Positions 1 to 5,573 of a stretch of DNA of 7,779 nucleotides are shown piece after piece. The position numbers and the translations under genes were made by a program. The DNA is taken from positions 22,747 to 30,525 of the forward strand of contig DPHD01000031.1 of assembly GCA_003523085.1 (NCBI GenBank), given 5' to 3'. Origin of the DNA: Oceanospirillaceae bacterium. Its GTDB lineage: Bacteria; Pseudomonadota; Gammaproteobacteria; Pseudomonadales; Balneatricaceae. The notes beneath the pieces are model-generated. The model saw only the letters and a program-made list of their open reading frames with translations, had not been told where the DNA came from and made no database searches. Numbering within the stretch: position 1 is the first letter of the stretch; every line of letters starts with the position of its first letter.

Positions 1-557
1 CCAAACAAGGCCGATGGACTATCGCCATGGGCATCCTTACTGCGCTGAGCCCAACGCATAGAACGGCGCATAGAGGTAGCGGCCTCTTCTTCGGTAGCTG
101 GGTGAGGTGTACATTCATCAAAAATCATCACCACATCGGAACCTAGGTCTTTTTGCACCTGCATGGACGATTCGGGTGTCATATACACCGTGTCGCCATT
201 AACGGGGGATTGAAATTTAACCCCTTCTTCGTTAATTTTGGCGCCAAGGCTAAACACCTGAAAACCGCCAGAATCCGTAAGTATAGGCTTGTCCCACTGG
301 GCAAAGTCATGCAAATCGCCGTGTAACTTCACCACCTCGGTACCAGGGCGCAGCATCAAGTGAAAGGTATTACCCAAAATAATCTCGGCGCCCGTGGCCT
401 CAATATCGCGGGGCAACATGCCTTTAACTGTGCCGTAAGTGCCCACCGGCATAAAGCAGGGTGTTTCAACCGTGCCGCGTGGGAAACTCAAACGACCACG
501 ACGCGCTTCGCCACTTTGGGCCAAACGTTCAAATTTCATAAAACAGCTGCGTGTCAT
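1..557 (-). CDS. tgt: Queuine tRNA-ribosyltransferase (Tgt), N-terminal part; gene continues past the left edge
   Basis: Tgt exchanges guanine-34 of GUN-anticodon tRNAs (Asp, Asn, His, Tyr) for preQ1, in the cytoplasm. I translated 185 codons. Counting from the internal MKFE methionine (ATG at 539-537), the visible family blocks are ARRGRL (12-17), TPCFMPVGTYGTVKGM (26-41), LGNTFHLMLRPG (55-66), the catalytic-site DSGGFQVFSLG with Asp89 as in E. coli, and the base-recognition FDECTP (140-145). The second catalytic Asp and the zinc-binding Cys/His cluster lie outside the window. I chose the ATG at 557 because it overlaps the queA stop as ATGA and has GGA about 8 bases upstream. The E. coli protein, however, begins at the position matching 539, so that start is a real alternative. 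The gene is probably cotranscribed and translationally coupled with queA. In related bacteria yajC-secD-secF follow, which cannot be checked here. Confidence 0.96.
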   Translation of the reverse strand, partial: MTRSCFMKFERLAQSGEARRGRLSFPRGTVETPCFMPVGTYGTVKGMLPRDIEATGAEIILGNTFHLMLRPGTEVVKLHGDLHDFAQWDKPILTDSGGFQVFSLGAKINEEGVKFQSPVNGDTVYMTPESSMQVQKDLGSDVVMIFDECTPHPATEEEAATSMRRSMRWAQRSKDAHGDSPSALF

Positions 558-1600
558 GTCAGTTCCAAAGCAGTAGGTTGTGGCGTCACTAACATGGCGT
601 CACCATAACTAAAAAATCGGTAACCTTGTTCAATGGCACAGGCATAAGCCGCCATAACGTTATCGCGGCCGGCAAAGGCGCTTACTAACATCAACAAGGT
701 AGATTCGGATAAATGAAAGTTAGTCACCAAGGCATCTACGCTCTTAAAGCGGTAACCTGGGTAAATAAAAATATGTGTTTCGTCGTTAAAGGCGGCGATT
801 TCTCCGCCGGCGCTGGCGCTTTCTAGGGCTCTGACACAGGTGGTTCCAACGGCCACCACTCGACCGCCATTAGCACGTGTAGCTTTAACCGCGGCCACTA
901 CACTGTTATCAAGCTCAACCAATTCACCATGCATATGATGGTCTTCTATGCGATCCACTTTAACCGGCTGAAAGGTGCCGGCGCCCACGTGTAAGGTAAT
1001 GTAAGCTAGATTCACCCCCTTGGCCGCTATTTCAGCCAGCAGCGCCTCATCAAAGTGAAGACCCGCAGTAGGCGCGGCAACGGCACCATGGTGCTCACCA
1101 AATACTGTCTGGTAGCGATCCCGGTCTGCCGTATCATCGGGTCGATCTATGTACGGAGGCAAGGGCATGTGCCCCAATCGTTGCAACACCGCCAGGGCCA
1201 ACTCACCATCATCTAAGCACAGTTCAAATAGGGTATCGTGCCGCGCCACCATGGTTGCCCAAACCTCGCCTTCTAACAACAATCGCGTACCCGGTTTAGG
1301 TGATTTACTGGCCCGCACATGGGCCAGGAAATTTTGCTCACCGAGCAAGCGCTCGACCAACACTTCAATTTTTCCGCCCGATTCCTTAGCCCCAAACAAA
1401 CGCGCTGGAATGACTTTAGTATTGTTCAGCACCAACAAATCGCCCGCATTAAGGAACGCCAACAGATCGCCAAAATGACCGTGCGCAACATCACCAGACT
1501 CGCCCTGCAAACGCATTAAACGGCTAGCAGTACGTTCTTCGGTAGGGTAACGAGCAATGAGCTCATCGGGTAAGTGAAAACTGAAATCGGAAACTTGCAT
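554..1600 (-). CDS. queA: S-adenosylmethionine:tRNA ribosyltransferase-isomerase (QueA)
   Basis: QueA transfers and isomerises the ribosyl group of S-adenosylmethionine onto preQ1 in tRNA to make epoxyqueuosine, the step after Tgt. The 348-residue product is close to the E. coli length (about 356). Family blocks are visible along the whole protein: an N-terminal DFSFHLPDELIARYP with downstream RLM (5-29), LLVLNNTKVIPARLFG (55-70), GHMPLPPYI (143-151), YQTVFGEHHGAVAAPTAGLHF (163-183), LHVGAGTFQPV (203-213), VGTTCVRALES (251-261), NFHLSESTLLMLV (294-306) and YRFFSYGDAMLV (327-338). I see no break or missing block. The ATG at 1600 is the only sensible start; the upstream AAGA is a weak ribosome binding site. 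The 173-base gap to the divergent gene at 1774 must carry its promoter: TATTAT at 1663-1658 is a possible -10, but no good -35 accompanies it. The stop TGA overlaps the tgt start. Confidence 0.98.
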   Translation of the reverse strand: MQVSDFSFHLPDELIARYPTEERTASRLMRLQGESGDVAHGHFGDLLAFLNAGDLLVLNNTKVIPARLFGAKESGGKIEVLVERLLGEQNFLAHVRASKSPKPGTRLLLEGEVWATMVARHDTLFELCLDDGELALAVLQRLGHMPLPPYIDRPDDTADRDRYQTVFGEHHGAVAAPTAGLHFDEALLAEIAAKGVNLAYITLHVGAGTFQPVKVDRIEDHHMHGELVELDNSVVAAVKATRANGGRVVAVGTTCVRALESASAGGEIAAFNDETHIFIYPGYRFKSVDALVTNFHLSESTLLMLVSAFAGRDNVMAAYACAIEQGYRFFSYGDAMLVTPQPTALELT

Positions 1601-1773
1601 TAGATCTTGATGGGGTCTCTTGGTGACAAAGCCAAGGCCTAGATAATTTAGCTCGCCATAATAGCAAAATAGACCGCTCCAGCACAGGCGTTTTTAGCGT
1701 TTCTTTCAAGCCTCAATGTTTGATAGCATGGTCGGTCGTACAGCATGCCTAAATTCTCCGGAGGCCGTGTGTT

Positions 1774-2199
1774 ATGGCAAAATCAATCGAACAATGGATC
1801 ACCGCCTACGCGGTATCTCACCAACACCCCCAAAACGCACTTATACATCACATTTGTGTGCCCCTCATATTCTTAAGTGTGATTGCAATCATTAACTACA
1901 TCTCACCCTGGCTACTACTTGTGAGCGGTTGCCTTGCGAGTATTTTTTACCTGGGTTTAGGCTTAAAACCCTTACTCACTTTTTGGGCCATGGTCGGCGC
2001 AAGCCTCTTTGCTGCACAGCTACTCAACCTTTCCTTGCTGCTACTGGTGGTGATTTTTGTGCTAGCTTGGATTGGCCAGTTTATTGGCCATAAGATAGAA
2101 GGCGCCAAACCTAGCCTATTCAATGACCTGAAGTTTTTGCTCATTGGCCCACTATGGCTCTTTAGTGGTTGGCTAATTGAGCAAAAACCGGAGAAATAG
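1774..2199 (+). CDS. DUF962 / Mpo1-like small membrane protein
   Basis: This 141-residue protein matches my memory of the DUF962 (Mpo1-like, YGL010w-type) family. Seen in the sequence: an N-terminal block with HQHPQNALIHH (16-26), a hydrophobic core with about four membrane segments (roughly 27-43, 45-64, 67-80, 82-104), and a C-terminal block FIGHKIEGAKPSLF (103-116) followed by a last hydrophobic stretch (119-135). In yeast, Mpo1 is an iron-dependent dioxygenase of 2-hydroxy fatty acid alpha-oxidation that uses conserved histidines. His16, His18, His25, His26 and His106 are the equivalent candidates here, but the bacterial substrate is unknown and an enzymatic role is inference. The start is well supported: GGAGG at 1760-1764 lies 9 bases before the ATG. 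The gene is divergent from queA and stands alone, ending 11 bases before the -35 of the tRNA promoter. Confidence 0.88.
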   Translation: MAKSIEQWITAYAVSHQHPQNALIHHICVPLIFLSVIAIINYISPWLLLVSGCLASIFYLGLGLKPLLTFWAMVGASLFAAQLLNLSLLLLVVIFVLAWIGQFIGHKIEGAKPSLFNDLKFLLIGPLWLFSGWLIEQKPEK

Positions 2200-2210
2200 C
2201 CCACAAGCCG

Positions 2211-2238
2211 TTGACGCTTAAGATGAACTCTGTATAAT
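2211..2238 (+). promoter_or_regulatory. Sigma-70 type promoter of the tRNA-Leu gene
   Basis: TTGACG at 2211-2216 and a perfect TATAAT at 2233-2238 are separated by 16 bases. Transcription would start near 2245, about 8 bases before the mature tRNA 5' end. This is the best promoter match in the window, as expected for a stable RNA gene. Confidence 0.85.
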
Positions 2239-2252
2239 TCGCTCCTCAATGT

Positions 2253-2337
2253 GCCAGTGTGGTGAAATTGGTATACACGACGGATTCAAAATCCGTTGCT
2301 TCGCGGCGTCCCGGTTCGAGTCCGGGCACTGGTACCA
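2253..2337 (+). tRNA. tRNA-Leu, anticodon CAA
   Basis: An 85-base class II tRNA that reads UUG codons. The acceptor strands are 2253-2259 (GCCAGTG) and 2327-2333 (CACTGGT), closing with a G-U pair at position 1-72. The D stem is GTG/CAC (2262-2264 with 2276-2278). The anticodon stem is ACGGA/TCCGT (2280-2284 with 2292-2296), with loop TTCAAAA and anticodon CAA at 2287-2289. A 13-base variable arm spans 2297-2309, and the T stem CCCGG/CCGGG carries the loop TTCGAGT (2310-2326). The discriminator base is A2334, as leucyl-tRNA synthetase requires, and CCA is encoded at 2335-2337. It has its own promoter and terminator, so it is a single-gene transcription unit. Confidence 0.98.
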
Positions 2338-2352
2338 TGCACATTTATAGAG

Positions 2353-2388
2353 AAAGATCAGCAGCTTAGCGGCGACTGGTCTTTTTTT
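2353..2388 (+). terminator. Intrinsic terminator of the tRNA-Leu transcript
   Basis: A 9-base-pair stem pairs AAAGATCAG (2353-2361) with CTGGTCTTT (2376-2384), including one G-U pair, around a 14-base loop. A run of seven T (2382-2388) follows, 16 bases after the tRNA CCA end. It should separate the tRNA transcript from the regulator gene at 2588. Confidence 0.8.
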
Positions 2389-2457
2389 ATGCCTGCTTGT
2401 TTTTGGCCTTTCCGAATGCCCAAGAACCAAACACCATGGTGTCTTGCCTGGGCTACT

Positions 2458-2486
2458 TACACAACGGATTTTGAATCCGCTGCGTC
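2458..2486 (+). repeat. Degenerate partial copy of the tRNA-Leu anticodon arm
   Basis: Two alignments to the tRNA at 2253-2337 hold. In direct orientation, 2458-2486 matches 2274-2302 at 23 of 29 positions without gaps: both anticodon stem strands agree and the central CAA is replaced by TTG. In inverted orientation, 2462-2479 is the exact 18-base reverse complement of 2281-2298. Because the anticodon arm is itself an inverted repeat, both readings are partly equivalent. No acceptor stem, T arm or CCA follows, so it is not a functional tRNA. The rest of the gap from 2389 to 2587 shows nothing else recognisable apart from AT-rich promoter-like sequence. Confidence 0.6.
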
Positions 2487-2521
2487 ACACGCTCTAGCAG
2501 CACATCTATCCATAAATATAA

Positions 2522-2550
2522 TTTACCAATAGTATGTTTTAATATACAAT
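2522..2550 (+). promoter_or_regulatory. Candidate promoter for the XRE-kbl-tdh unit
   Basis: TTTACC (2522-2527) and TACAAT (2545-2550) are separated by 17 bases in an AT-rich stretch ahead of the regulator start at 2588. A second candidate -10, TATAAC at 2562-2567, lies closer to the gene. GTAT at 2532-2535 and ATAC at 2544-2547 form a small inverted repeat inside the spacer that could be an operator, but it is too short to rely on. Confidence 0.4.
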
Positions 2551-2587
2551 TCGAGCTACTTTATAACAAACGTATAGCCCGAGCCTT

Positions 2588-3193
2588 ATGTCGACCCCCC
2601 TGCCTGATCACGGTTTTAAAATAGCAGGCCAGCGGTTTGGTCAACGCTTACGCCAATTGCGCCAAATCAACAAGTTATCATTGTCAGCCCTAGCTCAGAG
2701 CGCCGACGTCACCAAGCTGACTCTAGGCAAAATCGAGCGTGGTGAAGGCAACCCAACCTTGTCGGTCATATGGAAAATTGCCAATGCTTTAGGTGTGCCG
2801 TTTTCTAGCCTGCTTAATCAAGACATGCAGCCACAGCTCACGCGCTTTAACGACCAAGCTGATGTCACCAGCCCCGATGGTCAGTTTGTGGCCCATGCCA
2901 TGACGGAAATGCCCGAACAGTGCAGCTTTGATGTACAAATTGCGCGCATTCAGCCTGGCAATCATTATGTGTCCCAGGCCCATGCGGAAGGGGTGATTGA
3001 AATTGTAAGCTTGATGCAAGGTCAACTTATTGTGGAGGTGCAGGGTGAACACTTTAGTCTGGCTACCATGGACTGTTTACGCTTTTGTGCCGACCGGCCC
3101 CATAGCTATTTTAACTGCGGCGAAGTCGAAGCCGTCTTCCACTGCATTATTGCCTATCGCCAAATTGCCAGCGACAAGGCCCATACCTATTAG
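2588..3193 (+). CDS. XRE-family transcriptional regulator with C-terminal cupin sensor domain
   Basis: A 201-residue DNA-binding regulator. Residues about 17-76 form a lambda-Cro/XRE helix-turn-helix: GQRLRQLRQINKLSLSALA, then VTKLTLGKIERGEGNPTLSVIWKIANALGV. Residues about 117-190 form a small cupin barrel, seen as ARIQPGNHYVSQAH, EIVSLMQGQLIVEV and the later DRPHSYFN; His132, Glu138 and His172 are at positions suited to metal or ligand binding. Proteins of this architecture (SutR/YdcN and PuuR-like) are usually regulators of nearby amino-acid, sulfur or polyamine genes. It ends 8 bases before kbl, and its stop codon overlaps the kbl ribosome binding site, so it is probably the first gene of the same operon and may sense threonine, glycine or a related metabolite (inference). 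The ATG at 2588 has only a weak upstream GAG, consistent with low expression. Confidence 0.9.
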   Translation: MSTPLPDHGFKIAGQRFGQRLRQLRQINKLSLSALAQSADVTKLTLGKIERGEGNPTLSVIWKIANALGVPFSSLLNQDMQPQLTRFNDQADVTSPDGQFVAHAMTEMPEQCSFDVQIARIQPGNHYVSQAHAEGVIEIVSLMQGQLIVEVQGEHFSLATMDCLRFCADRPHSYFNCGEVEAVFHCIIAYRQIASDKAHTY

Positions 3194-3201
3194 GAGTCAC
3201 C

Positions 3202-4410
3202 ATGACACAAGCAAACCAGCAGGCCGCATCTGACTTAATTCTGCGCCTGAGCCAACAAATAGAAGACTTGCACAGCCAAGGGTTATATAAGCACGAAACC
3301 CCCATAAATTCTCAACAGCAAGCAGCCATCACCACCGGCAACCAACAACTGGTTAACCTGTGTGCCAATAACTACTTAGGTTTGGCTAATCACCCGCGTT
3401 TAATACAAGCGGCTAAAGGCGCCTTAGATGACCAAGGTTTTGGTATGGCATCGGTAAGGTTTATTTGTGGCACACAAGAACTTCACCAACAACTCGAAGG
3501 TCGACTGGCCACATTTTTAGGTTTTGAAGACAGCATCTTATACTCCTCCTGCTTTGACGCCAATACCGGTTTGTTTGAGACACTGCTCGATGCTAACGAT
3601 GCGATCATCAGCGACAGTTTGAATCATGCCAGCATTATTGATGGCGTGCGCTTATGTAAGGCACAGCGTTTACGATACGCCAATAACAACATGCAAGAGC
3701 TTGAACGTTGCTTAGAGCAAAGTTCAGACAGCCGCACGCAACTCATTGTCACCGACGGAGTGTTTTCCATGGACGGCAGCATCGCTAACTTGTCTGCCAT
3801 TTGTGATCTAGCAGAGCGCTATGGTGCCTTGGTGATGGTGGATGATTCCCACGCGGTAGGTTTTATGGGTGATCAGGGCCGCGGTAGCCACGAATACTGC
3901 AATGTCATGGGCCGAGTCCACATTATGACGGGCACCTTTGGCAAGGCTTTGGGTGGTGCTTCGGGCGGTTACGTAGCCGCCAATGCGGTAGTCGTTGAGT
4001 GGCTGCGCCAACGTTCTAGGCCATACCTATTCTCCAACGCCTTAGCCCCGCCAATATGAGCGGCCACATTAGCAGCCTTGGATATCGTTGAGCAAGATCA
4101 AAGCTTGCGTCAAGGACTTATAAACAATACACAACGACTACGCAATGGGCTGGCTAACGCAGGTTTTGAGCTATTAGGCAAAGACCATGCCATTGTGCCT
4201 GTGTTGTTAGGTGACGCCCAACTCGCCAGCCAATTTGCGCAACAAATGCAAGGCCTTGGTATTCATGTAGTGAGTTTTTCGTTTCCCGTGGTGCCACAGG
4301 GGCAAGCACGTATTCGTACGCAAATGTCTGCCGCCTTAAACGAACAGCAAATTGATCAAGCGCTGGCTGCATTTATTAGCGTAGGGCGCGATTTGGGAGT
4401 CATCGTATGA
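3202..4410 (+). pseudogene. kbl: 2-amino-3-ketobutyrate CoA ligase (Kbl), interrupted by an in-frame TGA
   Basis: Kbl is a PLP enzyme that cleaves 2-amino-3-ketobutyrate with CoA into glycine and acetyl-CoA, the second step of threonine breakdown after Tdh. The first 285 residues read intact: NNYLGLANHP (56-65), FGMASVRFICGTQ (80-92), LNHASIIDGVRLCKA (140-154), VDDSHAVGF (213-221) and TGTFGKALGGASGG with PLP lysine Lys248. The protein then meets TGA at 4057-4059, right after LAPPI. Translation continues in the same frame as AATLAALDIVEQDQ and on to the conserved ARIRTQMSAA (about 369-378), whose arginines bind substrate carboxylate in this family. Without the stop the product would be 402 residues, against about 398 in E. 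coli, so no bases seem lost. AGGAG at 3192-3196 supports the start. The 3' end overlaps tdh as ATGA. A recent nonsense mutation or a sequence error are the likeliest explanations; the N-terminal fragment alone should be inactive. Confidence 0.9.
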
Positions 4411-5441
4411 CCGCTACCATGCGTGCTCTTACCAAACAAAAGGCCACTGAAGGTTTATGGATGCAAGAGGTTTCGGTGCCTCAGTATGGCCACAATGAGG
4501 TCCTGATTAAAGTCCAACAAAGCGCCATTTGTGGCACCGATGTGCACATTTATAATTGGGACCAGTGGGCGCAGAAAACCATTCCTATAGGCATGACAAT
4601 AGGCCATGAGTTTGTCGGTGAAATAGTCGCTATGGGCGACAAAGTCACTAGCTTTGAAATAGGCTTGCGGGTCTCGGGAGAAGGCCACATTACCTGCGGC
4701 CATTGTCGCAATTGCCGCGCCGGCCGCAGGCATTTGTGTATCCACACAGTAGGTGTTGGAGTGAACCGCAACGGCGCGTTTGCCGAATTCCTAAGTTTGC
4801 CGGCAGAAAACGTATTTCCCGTGGCAGACGAAATCGACAATAGCCACGCTGCAATATTTGATCCTTTAGGCAATGCTGCTCACACGGCGTTGAGCTTTGA
4901 TTTAGTGGGAGAAGACGTATTAATTACCGGCGCTGGGCCCATTGGGTTAATGGCGGCGGCTATTGCCCGCCATGCGGGGAGCCGCAACGTAGTGGTGACC
5001 GATGTTAACCCTTATCGGCTGGCGTTAGCAGAAAAAATGGGAGCCACCCGCGCAGTTGATGTAAGCCACACTCAACTCACCGACGTCATGCAACAACTCA
5101 AGATGAAAGAAGGCTTTGATGTCGGCCTAGAAATGTCGGGAGCTATGCCTGCCCTAGAGCAAATGTTATCGACCATGAACCATGGCGGTAAAATTGCGAT
5201 GTTAGGGTTGCCGAGTGATAAAACAGCCATCGATTGGAGCCAAGTCATCTTTAAGGGCCTGACCATTAAAGGTATTTATGGCCGCGAAATGTACGACACT
5301 TGGTATAAAATGTCATCTATGTTGCAATCGGGCCTTAACATAGACCCTATTTTAACCCACCGTTTTTCCGCCACTGATTTTCAACAGGGCTTTGATGTCA
5401 TGTGCTCGGGCAACAGCGGTAAAGTTATTCTCGATTGGTGA
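4407..5441 (+). CDS. tdh: L-threonine 3-dehydrogenase (Tdh), zinc- and NAD-dependent
   Basis: Tdh oxidises L-threonine to 2-amino-3-ketobutyrate with NAD+, feeding Kbl. The 344-residue product is a medium-chain zinc alcohol dehydrogenase family member very close to E. coli Tdh (341). Catalytic-zinc residues are Cys42, His67 and Glu68 (ICGTDVHIYN and GHEFVGE); structural-zinc cysteines are Cys97, Cys100, Cys103 and Cys111 (CGHCRNCRAGRRHLC). The NAD-binding Rossmann motif is GAGPIG (175-180). Later family blocks include LEMSGA (241-246), MNHGGKIAMLGLP (257-269), KGIYGREMYDTWYKM (288-302) and the C-terminal SGKVIL. The E. coli start aligns with the ATG at 4419, but GGGAG at 4395-4399 sits 7 bases before 4407, and 4407 forms the ATGA overlap with kbl, so I prefer 4407. 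Translation is probably coupled to kbl, so the internal kbl stop might lower Tdh expression. The gene itself looks intact. Confidence 0.97.
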   Translation: MTATMRALTKQKATEGLWMQEVSVPQYGHNEVLIKVQQSAICGTDVHIYNWDQWAQKTIPIGMTIGHEFVGEIVAMGDKVTSFEIGLRVSGEGHITCGHCRNCRAGRRHLCIHTVGVGVNRNGAFAEFLSLPAENVFPVADEIDNSHAAIFDPLGNAAHTALSFDLVGEDVLITGAGPIGLMAAAIARHAGSRNVVVTDVNPYRLALAEKMGATRAVDVSHTQLTDVMQQLKMKEGFDVGLEMSGAMPALEQMLSTMNHGGKIAMLGLPSDKTAIDWSQVIFKGLTIKGIYGREMYDTWYKMSSMLQSGLNIDPILTHRFSATDFQQGFDVMCSGNSGKVILDW

Positions 5442-5449
5442 TCCATTTT

Positions 5450-5472
5450 TGGTATATGGTATACCATATGGT
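5450..5472. promoter_or_regulatory. Palindromic operator candidate upstream of the BCCT transporter (GntR/FadR-like motif)
   Basis: The heptamer TGGTATA occurs twice in tandem (5450-5456 and 5457-5463). The second copy sits in a perfect 16-base palindrome, ATATGGTATACCATAT (5454-5469), which overlaps a second palindrome, ACCATATGGT (5463-5472). The core TGGTATACCA is like operators of FadR-subfamily GntR regulators such as UxuR/ExuR, and tandem GGTATA is like the NanR site; this resemblance is from memory. No GntR gene lies in the window. The element starts 8 bases after the tdh stop. The palindrome followed by GGTCGGTTTTT could instead act as a weak terminator for the tdh transcript. Confidence 0.5.
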
Positions 5473-5512
5473 CGGTTTTTCGATAGTTCTTGGTCATAAA
5501 ACCATTTAGTAT

Positions 5513-5563
5513 GCACCTGCTTTGTAAAGCGAGGTGCCATTTGGCACTCAACAACCATTTGAG
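5513..5563 (+). promoter_or_regulatory. Overlapping inverted repeats in the BCCT leader, possible RNA or operator control
   Basis: Three inverted repeats follow each other. The first pairs GCACCT (5513-5518) with AGGTGC (5532-5537), extended inward by GCTTT/AAAGC (5519-5523 with 5526-5530). The second pairs GTGCCA (5534-5539) with TGGCAC (5542-5547) and shares bases 5534-5537 with the first, so both cannot form at once. The third pairs CTCAA (5547-5551) with TTGAG (5559-5563) and covers GAGTG (5561-5565), the only Shine-Dalgarno-like sequence before the ATG at 5574. This could be a switching leader or a set of protein-binding sites; the sequence does not decide between them. Confidence 0.4.
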
Positions 5564-5573
5564 TGATTGAATA

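Noticed and set aside
360..608. Plus-strand reading frame opposite tgt and queA
   Set aside because: It is antisense to two clearly conserved genes and shows no protein-family features; the same applies to other frames opposite queA, kbl, tdh and the BCCT gene.
2458..2500. A second functional tRNA with anticodon TTG
   Set aside because: Only the anticodon arm resembles a tRNA. No acceptor pairing, T arm or CCA can be found around it.
2296..2532. Plus-strand reading frame of 78 codons through the tRNA end and terminator
   Set aside because: It begins inside the tRNA, runs through its terminator and the tRNA-like repeat, and has no family resemblance.
4040..4090. Frameshift splitting kbl into two genes
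   Set aside because: The two parts are in the same frame (starts differ by 876 bases, a multiple of three) and the sequence between them keeps Kbl character, so only a stop codon separates them. The TTG at 4078 has no convincing ribosome binding site.
4057..4100. Selenocysteine decoding of the kbl TGA
   Set aside because: Bacterial selenocysteine needs a stable hairpin just after the UGA. The bases after 4059 give only a weak GGC/GCC pairing, Kbl is not a known selenoprotein, and the position is not catalytic.
5542..5560. Sigma-54 promoter suggested by TGGCAC at 5542-5547
   Set aside because: The matching -12 element (TTGC about five bases on) is missing; the next bases are TCAACAACC.
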